From assembly GCF_026420145.1 (NCBI RefSeq), contig NZ_JAPMLV010000009.1:1-64000 (forward strand): 64,000 nt of DNA, written 5' to 3'. The notes beneath the pieces were generated by a model. The model made no database searches. It was not told the DNA's origin and was given only the letters and a program-made list of their open reading frames with translations. The DNA comes from Enterobacter pseudoroggenkampii. Lineage in GTDB: Bacteria; Pseudomonadota; Gammaproteobacteria; Enterobacterales; Enterobacteriaceae. A program made the position numbers and the translations under genes. Below are positions 1-7,223 of this stretch, one piece after another (within the stretch, counting starts at the first letter, position 1; the number at the start of each line of letters is the position of its first letter).

Positions 1-474
1 TCGGAACGGCGTGGCGCCATTAAAGCGACGGCATCAGCCGGCGCGGTGAAGGCGTTCCGGACGGCACGGCCGGAGAAGCCGCAGCCTTTGACCTTAGCCA
101 TCAGCCCCTAGCGTCAGCCCGAAACCCGGAGGGGTTCGGCGGAGCCCGGCGGGTGCGCAGCGGAAGCCCTGGCGGAGTGGGGCTCGACGACCGGACAGCA
201 GCGCTGGCCGGGAGCCGAAGGGGGCCAGAAGTAGGATTCAGGTGTTTTCAAAGGATTTGCTGATCGGGTTTCAGAGCCGACAACCACGCCACGCCACGCA
301 GGACCGTATCCGTGACAATTTGCCCTCACAATGCCTTTCATCTGCATCTCCCCGGGCTTACACCAGGGCGGGAGGGGGCAGCGCCGCAGGCGCTGGCCTT
401 GCCGTCCGTCAGCCCGAAGGGATGACAGGGTTTTCGCGCGCGAACAGGCGGCGCCTATGCCCCGCCCGGATTAT
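1..474. other. GC-rich leading-region spacer without a convincing gene
   Basis: No reading frame here has both a ribosome binding site and a recognisable product; the open frames are products of high GC content. The stretch is full of short inverted GC-rich segments, and it resembles in style the spacers at 1661-1910 and 3400-3610, although I could not align it well to them. It probably lies upstream of a further minus-strand gene beyond the left edge. Confidence 0.4.
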
Positions 475-672
475 TTATTGTCCGTCGCCCTGACCGCCCT
501 GGAGAATGAAGTGGCCGCAAAGATAGACGGCGCACTGGCGGGTAGCAGATTCGCAGATCTCTTCCAGCACTTTAGCTGTAGTAACGGGGCTGAGTCCGGA
601 TTCGCGACGTCGCTCGTTGATAAGTGTTTTATACTGGCGCAGGATGCTGCGGGTTTCCGGTGACAGTTGCAT
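475..672 (-). CDS. Small conserved-type leading-region protein, 65 aa, unknown function
   Basis: I do not recognise a family. The frame is supported by a strong Shine-Dalgarno sequence (AAGGAG, six bases before the ATG). It is also the last gene of a minus-strand series that includes klcA and two DUF1380 genes. The product is short and soluble, with an Arg/Glu-rich N-terminal helix (about residues 8-27) and two cysteines near the C-terminus (residues 47 and 52). Genes of this size are common in F-plasmid leading regions, which enter the recipient first during conjugation, so a role in establishment is possible but unproven. Confidence 0.6.
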   Translation of the reverse strand: MQLSPETRSILRQYKTLINERRRESGLSPVTTAKVLEEICESATRQCAVYLCGHFILQGGQGDGQ

Positions 673-721
673 AGTGTTCTCCTTTTTTCAGTTTCCGGAG
701 GCAACGCCTCCGGTTTCTCTG

Positions 722-1132
722 TCAGGCATCGAGCGCCGCGCGCAGGCTCAACATGACCTTATTTTCTTCTTTCAGGGTTTCTTCTGCCGATCCGCCGCCA
801 TCCTCGGCGCATACGGCGATACGCTCCATTTCCTTCCCTGCAAGCTGCATCACCACCGCAAGCGCCGCAGCCGGAATGGTGACATTACGGTGTTTCCGTT
901 TTTCTTCCACCATCACCTCAATAATGTTGTAGATGAGAGGGACACACCCGGAGGGATACAGCTCTGCCTCCAGTCTTTCCATCACCACGTCTATCTCTTC
1001 ATCACTGAGATCCCAGTCAATGCAAAGACCGCGAATATCGTTCCGGCTCCAGCTGGCGAAAACATATTTCTCGCCATCGAGGTCGGAATGTCTGAACATT
1101 TCAAGGGCAATTTCTCTTGCTGTACCAATCAT
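722..1132 (-). CDS. DUF1380 family protein (copy 1)
   Basis: A 136-residue acidic protein that I place in the DUF1380 family, a group of unknown function found in leading regions of F-like plasmids. It begins with a Met-Ile-Gly-Thr motif, is predicted mostly helical, and has a good Shine-Dalgarno sequence (AAAGGAG). A diverged paralogue of similar length lies at 1956-2378; both share the layout of a short N-terminal domain followed by a segment around VTIPAAALAVVMQLAGKEME and its equivalent. It sits between klcA and a small unknown gene on the same strand. The family assignment comes from recognition by eye. The shared position with an antirestriction gene hints at a role in plasmid establishment. 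Confidence 0.65.
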   Translation of the reverse strand: MIGTAREIALEMFRHSDLDGEKYVFASWSRNDIRGLCIDWDLSDEEIDVVMERLEAELYPSGCVPLIYNIIEVMVEEKRKHRNVTIPAAALAVVMQLAGKEMERIAVCAEDGGGSAEETLKEENKVMLSLRAALDA

Positions 1133-1174
1133 GTTTTTCTCCTTTAGTCGGGCGGCATCGCCGTCCGTGGTCAG

Positions 1175-1603
1175 TCAGTCAAGAGCACGCCAGATCGTGG
1201 CGCTTTCCGGATGGGTATCAGCAAATGCCATAAGCTGCTCATAACGGCGACAGAAGTGGCGGCACAGCTCCTCATGGTCATGGTTGCTGTGGTGCCAGCT
1301 CCGGTGATTCAGTACCAGCGCCGTGAGGACGATCCCCGCCACTTCTCCGCTGACAGTCTGCTCAAACCAGTTGTCCGGATTGCACAGGGTCAGGCTCTCC
1401 ACGTCAGGCGCCATATATCCGCCGCCTTCCGGCAGCCGGTAAAACTGCCAGAATCCCCCCTGATACTCAGGGCAGTAACGCTGGGCATAGGCGTACACGG
1501 ATGCCTCGGACGTCATAAAATCGCCGCCAAACAAATCAGGCAGGAAAGTCAGGCGCTGCGCACCCTCAAGACGAACAGCATCACAGGTCACGGTCTGGTT
1601 CAT
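1175..1603 (-). CDS. klcA: KlcA/ArdB-type antirestriction protein
   Basis: This 142-residue protein has the features of the KlcA/ArdB antirestriction family. The N-terminal part contains RLTFLPDLFGG, followed by a segment with Tyr-Ala-rich helix and YQGGFWQFYRLPEGGGYMAP. The family blocks type I restriction enzymes in the recipient cell and so protects incoming plasmid DNA. The start at 1603 is chosen because GGAGG lies just before this ATG; a longer frame upstream lacks a good site and runs into the GC-rich spacer. It is flanked by two DUF1380 genes on the same strand, as usual for F-like leading regions. Confidence 0.85.
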   Translation of the reverse strand: MNQTVTCDAVRLEGAQRLTFLPDLFGGDFMTSEASVYAYAQRYCPEYQGGFWQFYRLPEGGGYMAPDVESLTLCNPDNWFEQTVSGEVAGIVLTALVLNHRSWHHSNHDHEELCRHFCRRYEQLMAFADTHPESATIWRALD

Positions 1604-1660
1604 AGGTCCTCCACGGTTAACATATTCTCGGTTCCGGCATCGCCGTGACGACACGACAGA

Positions 1661-1910
1661 CCGGCGAAAAGCGGAGGACACAGGGGCGACGCCGCAAGCC
1701 GCAGCGCAAAGCCTTCACGGGCTGAATGCACCGTGAAGGGTGCGAACGGGTGAGGACGGAGGCGTCAGCGAACCCTTGTGGCCGATGCGGCCGGGCTACA
1801 GTGAAGTCACGGCGCATGCCGTCACCGCACGGAGCTTCAGGGGAGTTTCATTGTCCCGACGTGGCCCGGAGGGCGGCGGATAAAAGCGGAAGGCACTGAC
1901 ATCCTTATTC
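1661..1910. repeat. GC-rich leading-region spacer repeat, copy A
   Basis: This spacer, upstream of klcA, is closely similar to 3400-3610 upstream of the methylase gene. Shared blocks include GGGGCGACGCCGCAAGCCGC, GGGCTGAATGCACCGTGAA, GTGCGAACGGGTGAGGACGG and the end block around GACATCCTT. Each block contains self-complementary stretches able to fold in single-stranded DNA. The similarity is seen directly; a role as a single-strand promoter of the Frpo type is inference. Confidence 0.7.
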
Positions 1911-1955
1911 GCAGTGGATGGCCACCGGTTGCCGGGGCGTTACCCCGGCGTTCTC

Positions 1956-2378
1956 TCAGGCGGCCAGCGTCTCCTGTAGGGCGCGAACGTTATTCAGCTC
2001 ATCCCTGACAGATTCAGGCTCCTGCCGCCCGGCTTCCCAGGCCATACCGATCCGGTTTTCCAGCTCGCATTCATAGTTACGCAGGACGCGGGAGAGGAGT
2101 ACCGCCGGAACGCTCACCTGACGGTTTGCCGCTTCGCGCTGACGGGTCAGAAGGTCGCTAATGGTCAGATTATTTACCCCCTGCTGACGGTATTGCGTCA
2201 TTTTCATTTCGCCGAGCGCCTTCATCACATTCCGGATTTCAGCCCCGTCCGGTTCTGGCTGGGCTTCACGGCAGGCCACGCTAATCCCCTCTTCCGTCCA
2301 GACCAGCAGGACCAGGAGTTTGTCAGGCGTGAACATGTTTTCAAGATCTTCACAAAGTTCTTCGCGGGTTCCGTACAT
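1956..2378 (-). CDS. DUF1380 family protein (copy 2)
   Basis: A 140-residue protein resembling the gene at 722-1132: the N-terminus MYGTREELCEDLENMF matches in style MIGTAREIALEMF, and a later segment QVSVPAVLLSRVLRNYECEL corresponds to NVTIPAAALAVVMQLAGKEME. I assign it to DUF1380, function unknown. The two copies are clearly diverged, which argues for an old duplication or separate acquisition. It lies between klcA and the methylase operon, all on the minus strand. A weak purine-rich Shine-Dalgarno (AGAGAG) precedes the ATG. Confidence 0.6.
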   Translation of the reverse strand: MYGTREELCEDLENMFTPDKLLVLLVWTEEGISVACREAQPEPDGAEIRNVMKALGEMKMTQYRQQGVNNLTISDLLTRQREAANRQVSVPAVLLSRVLRNYECELENRIGMAWEAGRQEPESVRDELNNVRALQETLAA

Positions 2379-2433
2379 TGTTTTTTCTCTCTTGTAAGGG
2401 GTTACAGGCCGGGCCTCAGCCCGGCAGGGTCAG

Positions 2434-2655
2434 TCAGTCCTGAAAGGTCTCGTCCAGCACCAGGGCTTCGCGGTAGGCTTCCAGAAGCAGGGTGTTGATC
2501 CGGCGCAGGGTCTGCGCTGCCATACGTTCAGTAAGCGTTGCCGCGTCGTGTCGGTGCTGCGATTCGAGGCGGTTCAGCAGCATCCGCACATCACACATGG
2601 CATTGCTGAGCGCAGCCACGTCCGCGCGCAGGTGTTCAAGGCCCGGGTAATTCAT
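2434..2655 (-). CDS. Unknown 73 aa protein coupled to the DNA methylase
   Basis: The start codon overlaps the stop codon of the upstream methylase gene (ATGA, four bases shared), which points to translational coupling. The product is helical and moderately charged, without cysteines near the C-terminus, signal peptide or membrane segment. I do not recognise it. The coupling suggests it is made together with the methylase on transfer into a new host, but no function can be assigned from the sequence. Confidence 0.6.
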   Translation of the reverse strand: MNYPGLEHLRADVAALSNAMCDVRMLLNRLESQHRHDAATLTERMAAQTLRRINTLLLEAYREALVLDETFQD

Positions 2656-3344
2656 GCGGCCTCCGGATAGTCAGGGTAAAACGCGCCGTCATTGGCCGCC
2701 GGCATCCTTCTCGCCCGTTCAACCTGTGCCAGACGGCGGACGCCGGCGGCGTGGTACTGCTCAAGCATCTCGATCCCGATATAGCGGCGGCTGGCTTCGG
2801 CGGCGGCCACGCAGGTGGAGCCGCTGCCGGCGAACGGGTCAAGGACAATGGCCCCCGGACGCGTGAACGATTCAATCAGTGGCCGCAGGCTCTGCACCGG
2901 CTTCTCCGTCGGATGGTGTCGGTTGCCCGTGTATTTCCAGGGGATCACGTCCGGGATGGGACGGTCCGGGGTTTGCGGCCTCCCCTTCGCCAGCAGGTAG
3001 GCGCTTTCATGTGTGTAACCCACGAATGTCGACTTTGAGGCGTAGCTCTTGGCAAAGACGATATGGCCAACCACCCGGAAGCCAGCCGCTTTCCACGCAT
3101 TCAGAAACAGATCCGCGCGGTTCCAGGCATAGAAGCTCACCATAAGGCTGTCGTTTTTCAGCACGCGGTACATTTCATGACATGCGGGCTGGAGCCATTC
3201 GGCAGAGTTGTCCCCGGCCAGGGTGCGGCCGGTACGGTCTTTATAGCCAACCAGATACGGCGGATCGGTAAGAATAAAATCAACGGCACGCGCCGGAAAA
3301 CGGGACATCACCTGCACGCAGTCACCCAGAATAAAACGGGACAT
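2652..3344 (-). CDS. DNA adenine/cytosine methyltransferase (beta class)
   Basis: The 230-residue product has the two hallmarks of amino-methyltransferases in beta-class order. The catalytic motif DPPY lies at residues 27-30 and the AdoMet-binding motif (VLDPFAGSGSTCVAA) is in the C-terminal third. A PTEKPVQSL segment just before it is typical of the family. It transfers a methyl group from AdoMet to an exocyclic amino group in DNA. No partner endonuclease gene is adjacent, so it is probably an orphan that modifies incoming plasmid DNA, as in the leading regions of F-like plasmids. The start at 3344 is preferred over 3350 because GGAG is seven bases upstream; a longer frame reaches into the spacer repeat. 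Confidence 0.85.
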   Translation of the reverse strand: MSRFILGDCVQVMSRFPARAVDFILTDPPYLVGYKDRTGRTLAGDNSAEWLQPACHEMYRVLKNDSLMVSFYAWNRADLFLNAWKAAGFRVVGHIVFAKSYASKSTFVGYTHESAYLLAKGRPQTPDRPIPDVIPWKYTGNRHHPTEKPVQSLRPLIESFTRPGAIVLDPFAGSGSTCVAAAEASRRYIGIEMLEQYHAAGVRRLAQVERARRMPAANDGAFYPDYPEAA

Positions 3345-3399
3345 AGACATACTCCTCTCTGATATGCGGCACCCTGTTGCGCCGTGCCGCCACAAAAAC

Positions 3400-3610
3400 C
3401 CGGCGGAAAGCGGAGGGCGCAGGGGCGACGCCGCAAGCCGCAGCGCAAGCCTTTCACGGGCTGAATGCACCGTGAAAGGTGCGAACGGGTGAGGACGGAG
3501 ACAACGTGAACCCTTGCGACCGCAGCGGCCGGGTTAGCGTGAAGGCACGGCGTTGAACACGCCGCCGACTGGCGGCCATTAAAGAGGAGGGAACCGACAT
3601 CCTTTTATTT
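3400..3610. repeat. GC-rich leading-region spacer repeat, copy B
   Basis: Second copy of the spacer at 1661-1910, in the same orientation relative to the following minus-strand gene (here the methylase). The block order is the same. The two copies differ by scattered substitutions and short indels, so they are old. No coding potential is evident. Confidence 0.7.
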
Positions 3611-3612
3611 GA

Positions 3613-3647
3613 CGGCAGGGATGAAATGTCACCCTGCCGTTTTTTTT
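3613..3647 (+). terminator. Rho-independent terminator (copy 1 of a repeated hairpin)
   Basis: An eight-base stem CGGCAGGG/CCCTGCCG encloses ATGAAATGTCA and is followed by eight T on the plus strand. The same hairpin recurs at 4368-4400. The neighbouring genes run on the minus strand, so this terminator must serve a plus-strand transcript or block antisense reading. Confidence 0.7.
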
Positions 3648-3749
3648 AGTCCTGAAGAGAACAATGCAGGACAGAGGGTTACAGGATTGAGAAAATGAGA
3701 CAATGCCAGCTGAAGACTGGAATCTGGAAGTGGACAGCTGGCACGAAAC

Positions 3750-4130
3750 TTATTTAGCTGTACTGCAGGCTGAGACTAACGATGATCGGAGTACGCGAAA
3801 CTCTATCACGTCGTTACGCCCGAGGAGCTTGAGAGCGTCTGGGGAACAGGCCATTGCAGCCTTCAGTGCCAGTGAAATGGCGAGGCTGCGGTAGCGGTTT
3901 TGCAGCATGATGGGAGCATCAGCAGGCACTGCGTCAGACACCTGTAGATACGCTTTCCATGCATCTGGCTGTGCCAAAGCATCACGTTCCACGGCTTCGA
4001 GCTGGTCTTCACGTTCCTTTTGCTTTTTCGTGGCCATCTGGTCAAGAACCGCCACTGTGGCTGCGGCATTCACCGCACCAGGTATTGCCAGTGTGAGCGC
4101 CACAAACAAAATTGCAGTATTACACTTCAT
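3750..4130 (-). CDS. Unknown exported protein, 126 aa
   Basis: The N-terminus (MKCNTAILFVALTLAIPGAVNA) is a clear Sec signal peptide with a cleavage site after the Ala near residue 22, so the mature protein should be periplasmic. The mature part has a charged helix (KKQKEREDQLEAVERDAL) and two cysteines (about residues 92 and 121) that could form a disulphide. A strong Shine-Dalgarno (GGAGGA) precedes the ATG. No family was recognised. It stands alone between two copies of the same terminator hairpin. Confidence 0.6.
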   Translation of the reverse strand: MKCNTAILFVALTLAIPGAVNAAATVAVLDQMATKKQKEREDQLEAVERDALAQPDAWKAYLQVSDAVPADAPIMLQNRYRSLAISLALKAAMACSPDALKLLGRNDVIEFRVLRSSLVSACSTAK

Positions 4131-4300
4131 TTGTCCTCCTCATTGTGTTCATTTCCTTTATTTCCTGACAGTTCAACAGCTCGCTGGCCGCCGCCAGCGT
4201 CAGCCCCGCTCTCTTAACCTTTTGCATCAGTCTCTCCCTGGCTGTCTGGTTACCACTCTGAACGATGTTCTTGCTCAGGATCGGCTCTTCGCCTTTTTAT

Positions 4301-4375
4301 CGTCAAAAGCCAGGAGATCCCCGATGCCGATCAGCGAGGCATAGCAGACCTGCATCGCGATTGTCACCGGCAGGG
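4301..4375 (-). pseudogene. Duplicated 3' fragment of the small membrane-protein gene at 4657-4920
   Basis: About 75 bases here match 4683-4757 with only a handful of differences, covering the last membrane segment and the C-terminal tail of the intact gene. The fragment has no start codon or 5' part, and it ends exactly where the terminator hairpin at 4368-4400 begins. It is a relic of a recombination or duplication event and not a functional gene. Confidence 0.65.
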
Positions 4376-4400
4376 AGAGATGTCACCCTGCCGTTTTTTT
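4368..4400 (+). terminator. Rho-independent terminator (copy 2 of a repeated hairpin)
   Basis: Stem CGGCAGGG/CCCTGCCG with a ten-base loop, followed by seven T on the plus strand. It is almost identical to the hairpin at 3613-3647, the loop ATGTCA being shared. Its left arm is part of the duplicated gene fragment at 4301-4375, which suggests the duplication carried or created it. Confidence 0.65.
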
Positions 4401-4424
4401 GCCATGAAATGTACGGGGCCGGAT

Positions 4425-4628
4425 TTAACGCGCAGGTGCAGCACCCATACGTCTCAGCGCATCCTGAACTTCACGCAGCCCAAAAATCTCTTCCGGCGGC
4501 TGCTCCTTTCCGGCCAGACTACAGGCCGTAAAGACTGCATTTGATGCGGTTAATCTCTCACGGTGCAGCGCCTGCAATGCCACAACTACCAGCGTGCGTT
4601 CTTCTCCTGTCAGTTCTTCAAGCTGCAT
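4425..4628 (-). CDS. Unknown 67 aa protein
   Basis: A short acidic-to-neutral protein, probably helical (LTGEERTLVVVALQALHRER at residues 5-24), ending in an Ala/Arg tail. AAGGAA lies before the ATG. It follows the small membrane-protein gene by about 30 bases on the same strand and may belong to the stb transcript or to its own. No family was recognised. Confidence 0.45.
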   Translation of the reverse strand: MQLEELTGEERTLVVVALQALHRERLTASNAVFTACSLAGKEQPPEEIFGLREVQDALRRMGAAPAR

Positions 4629-4656
4629 ACAGTTTCCTTCAGGTTAATGTTCATAC

Positions 4657-4920
4657 TCATCCCCGCCCCTCTGGTTTTTTCTCGTCAAACGCCAGGAGAA
4701 CCCCGAGGCCGATCAGCGAGGCGTAGCAGACCTGCATCGCGATTGTCACCGGCAGGGATATGTTATCAGCCAGTACGCCGGGAACGACGACGGCCACGCC
4801 TGCCAGTATCATTCCCCTGCCGGTCTTTTTGACACGTTCCGGCCACTGGGATTCGGGCACGTTCCGGGCGCGCAGAAAGGTATGAATGCACTGTTCTGCC
4901 TTTTGTTTAATCACTGACAT
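4657..4920 (-). CDS. Small inner-membrane protein, 87 aa, unknown function
   Basis: Two hydrophobic segments are visible at about residues 33-51 and 56-78, preceded by a basic cytoplasmic-type N-terminus and followed by a charged tail (DEKKPEGRG). The ATG is eight bases after GGAG, which overlaps the end of the stbB region (stbB stops at 4924). It is thus probably co-transcribed with stbAB. Its 3' end is duplicated as a fragment at 4301-4375. No function is known to me. Confidence 0.55.
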   Translation of the reverse strand: MSVIKQKAEQCIHTFLRARNVPESQWPERVKKTGRGMILAGVAVVVPGVLADNISLPVTIAMQVCYASLIGLGVLLAFDEKKPEGRG

Positions 4921-4923
4921 GTT

Positions 4924-5586
4924 TTAGTCTCCGAATGCCCGTCGCATATTTTTCTTTATCCTGGTCGCGTCACCGGTTAACGGTGCGGCAGGCTCTGCTG
5001 GTTTCTCCGGTACTGCAGCCTTACACGCGCCAGCTGTACCGGCCATCTGCTGAACCAGAACCTGCAGCTCGCTGACCGTGCCGGGCGGTACCGGCATACT
5101 GGCCAGCAGACGCGGCAGCTCCGGTGCGGTCGTATGCAGGGCCAGACCGGTGATAATCAGGTTTCTCAGCAGCTCGCCACGCAGGCGGGATGACACGCCC
5201 GTCAGCACACGCTCAACCCGTTCACTGCTCCGGTCATCCTGAAGCGTCAGGGTGTAACGCCGGCGCTGGTATTCCGTCTCCGGTGACATGGCCAGAGCCG
5301 CCACGCCACCATCAGGCTCATCAGGAAGTCCTGAGAGTGAAGACCAGGAGCCGGATACCAGCGCCATCACGGCACAAAGCCGGATGGCGCTCAGATGCCC
5401 GTCAAAGAATACCGGGATCAGCGCCGGTAAACGGGCATCCGTCTGGTACATCACCGCCCCGGCGGTGGCGGCGGTCCGGATGAAGTCACCGCGCAGGGGC
5501 TGTGAGATGGTGCTGATGGTCGCCATCGCCGCGATGTCGGTGCGATCGTCGCTGTGCAGATAGAAAGAATACTGGCCGTCCGGCAC
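4924..5586 (-). CDS. stbB: StbB/ParR-like plasmid partition adaptor
   Basis: Starts with GTG two bases after the stop of stbA, the usual arrangement of actin-type partition operons where the second gene codes for the centromere-binding adaptor. The basic C-terminal tail (TRIKKNMRRAFGD) is the kind of segment by which ParR proteins contact the growing ParM filament. At 220 residues it is about twice as long as the ParR of R1, and a Pro/Ala-rich linker (about residues 190-205) precedes the tail. The body has no motif I can name. The assignment rests mainly on gene order and the tail. Confidence 0.65.
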   Translation of the reverse strand: MPDGQYSFYLHSDDRTDIAAMATISTISQPLRGDFIRTAATAGAVMYQTDARLPALIPVFFDGHLSAIRLCAVMALVSGSWSSLSGLPDEPDGGVAALAMSPETEYQRRRYTLTLQDDRSSERVERVLTGVSSRLRGELLRNLIITGLALHTTAPELPRLLASMPVPPGTVSELQVLVQQMAGTAGACKAAVPEKPAEPAAPLTGDATRIKKNMRRAFGD

Positions 5587-5588
5587 GT

Positions 5589-6563
5589 TTAGTCCTCTTT
5601 ATTGTAAAGGGCAATCTCTCTGGCCAGCGCCAGTTGCGGATCGCCTATAACCTCAATACGGTCAGGAGCCAGAGGCCAGGCCTGACGGATAGCCTCTTCA
5701 ATGAGGGATGCCCCTCCCCCGACCAGGAATACCCGGTTAACGTTCCTGAAGGCCGTCAGCTCACTGGTGACACGTGCGCCCAGGGAAGTGATTGCCTCTG
5801 TAATTTTGTTCAGCACATCGTCAATTTTTCCGGCATCGTTGATCACACGCTGCAGATACTGACGATCATTGCGGTTGCGGATGACCGTGTCAGCAATAAG
5901 CGCGCTGGTTTCGCTGTCTGCAGCCCGCAGCGCGCCTGCAGCTGCGCGGGTGACCTGTGACACGCCGACAGATGGATTGCCGTGTACTGCACTGATATCA
6001 TCAAACTGTCCGACAATAACACCGGCATCGAGCGTGGTTCCGCCGAGATCGATAATCAGGGTGGTCTCAGCGGGTCCGGGTTTCAGCTCCGCGAGACGGG
6101 AGAACGCCGCCGGCAGTGATTCCGGCATCACCTTCACGTCCGTTACGGTAAATGCCCTGCCCTTATTCAGAACCAGCTCACGCATCAGGTTTTCCCGTTT
6201 GCGTCGGATGTTCTCCTCGTTCCGCTGGCAGTCCCCGTCATAATACTCGCTCAGGGGCAGCGTCACGGTCAGGCTCACCGGCTGCGGCTCAAGCCCGCTG
6301 TTCAGCAGCGCATGATGCACGGCCAGCAGGTTGAGATCACCGTACTGATACTCCACGTTTGTTGTCGGGATGGCATCCCGGCTGACGCTGTCCCAGGTGT
6401 ATTTCAGCGTGCCCACCTGATAGTTGAACGTTGCAGCACTGAACTCCGCCACTTTCCAGCCATGCCGGAAGGAGTTAGCAGAAACCCGGGTCTGCAGCTC
6501 GTTTCCATCAAACCATGCCAGCTTAACATTAGTTGAACCATCATCGCAGTAAATATTCATCAT
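5589..6563 (-). CDS. stbA: StbA/ParM actin-like partition ATPase
   Basis: A 324-residue actin-fold protein. The first phosphate loop is MNIYCDDGSTNVKLAWFD near the N-terminus. The second is LIIDLGGTTLDAGVI near the middle, and the adenosine motif VFLVGGGASLIEEAI is near the C-terminus. In R1 and R100 the homologue forms dynamic filaments that push plasmid copies apart when bound to ParR at the centromere. It is followed at once by stbB. Four related nonamers lie just upstream (6582-6706) and may be the centromere and operator. This is the second partition system in the window besides sopABC. Confidence 0.88.
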   Translation of the reverse strand: MMNIYCDDGSTNVKLAWFDGNELQTRVSANSFRHGWKVAEFSAATFNYQVGTLKYTWDSVSRDAIPTTNVEYQYGDLNLLAVHHALLNSGLEPQPVSLTVTLPLSEYYDGDCQRNEENIRRKRENLMRELVLNKGRAFTVTDVKVMPESLPAAFSRLAELKPGPAETTLIIDLGGTTLDAGVIVGQFDDISAVHGNPSVGVSQVTRAAAGALRAADSETSALIADTVIRNRNDRQYLQRVINDAGKIDDVLNKITEAITSLGARVTSELTAFRNVNRVFLVGGGASLIEEAIRQAWPLAPDRIEVIGDPQLALAREIALYNKED

Positions 6564-6581
6564 TATGCTCCGTCAATTAAA

Positions 6582-6706
6582 CTCAATTTGATACATATTA
6601 TAAGAGCAAAATGGAAAAACAAAAGCCTTATTTCTCATTATGAGCAACAATAAAGAATCAAAATGATATTTACGAACATTTTGAGTAGCTTAGGTTACTC
6701 ATTCTG
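6582..6706. promoter_or_regulatory. Candidate stb centromere/operator: four CTCAWWNTG nonamers
   Basis: Within 125 bases upstream of stbA I see CTCAATTTG (6582-6590), CTCATTATG (6634-6642), the inverted form CATTTTGAG (6677-6685) and CTCATTCTG (6698-6706). The region is AT-rich and lies exactly where R1-type plasmids keep parC. The nonamers are seen directly; binding by StbB is inferred. Confidence 0.4.
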
Positions 6707-6749
6707 TTCATGGCGCAGGCGATCTGGATTATCCTCACGCTGTTAAATA

Positions 6750-6769
6750 TACTGTATAAATAACCAGTA
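6750..6769 (+). promoter_or_regulatory. LexA-binding SOS box
   Basis: TACTGTATAAATAACCAGTA matches the LexA consensus CTG-N10-CAG with AT-rich flanks on both sides. It lies 22 bases before the umuD start and overlaps its probable promoter, so the umuDC pair should be induced by DNA damage. Confidence 0.9.
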
Positions 6770-6791
6770 TATTTAGACATCAGGAGGAAAG

Positions 6792-7223
6792 ATGAAACTG
6801 CAGCTGTTCAGCACCGGGAAAGAACTCCCGCCACAGGCCCATCCGTTGTTTGCAGACCTCGCCTGCTGCGGTTTTCCCAGCCCTGCAGCTGACTATGTCG
6901 AGTCCGACCTGGATCTCCATGATTACTGCATACGGCATCCGAGCGCGACTTACTACCTTCGTGCAAGCGGAGACAGCATGGCTGACGGCAGCCTGTACAA
7001 TGGCGATCTGCTGGTTGTGGACAGTGCCGAGAAGCCCCGGCATGGCGATATTGTTGTGGCCAGCGTGCAGGGGGAATTTACGGTTAAACGGCTGCTGCTG
7101 ACGCCACGACTGACGCTGCAGCCCATGAACGCGGCCTGGTCACCGATTTATCCCGATCCGGACGATCTGGATATCTTTGGCGTCGTCACGCACATCATTC
7201 ACCGTCCCCGGGAGATGTACTGA
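6792..7223 (+). CDS. umuD: UmuD-like subunit of an error-prone polymerase (S24 peptidase)
   Basis: A 143-residue member of the UmuD/MucA/ImpA group. The self-cleavage site Cys26-Gly27 lies in the conserved context [13 protein letters not shown]. The catalytic Ser62 (SGDSM) and Lys99 (FTVKRLL) are both present, so the RecA-stimulated autoproteolysis to UmuD' should work. UmuD' joins UmuC to form DNA polymerase V for translesion synthesis. AGGAGG precedes the ATG and a LexA box lies directly upstream. The stop codon overlaps the umuC start. Confidence 0.92.
   Translation: MKLQLFSTGKELPPQAHPLFADLACCGFPSPAADYVESDLDLHDYCIRHPSATYYLRASGDSMADGSLYNGDLLVVDSAEKPRHGDIVVASVQGEFTVKRLLLTPRLTLQPMNAAWSPIYPDPDDLDIFGVVTHIIHRPREMY

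Noticed and set aside
1..474. Small open frames on both strands at the left edge
   Set aside because: They overlap each other, lack ribosome sites and reflect high GC content only.
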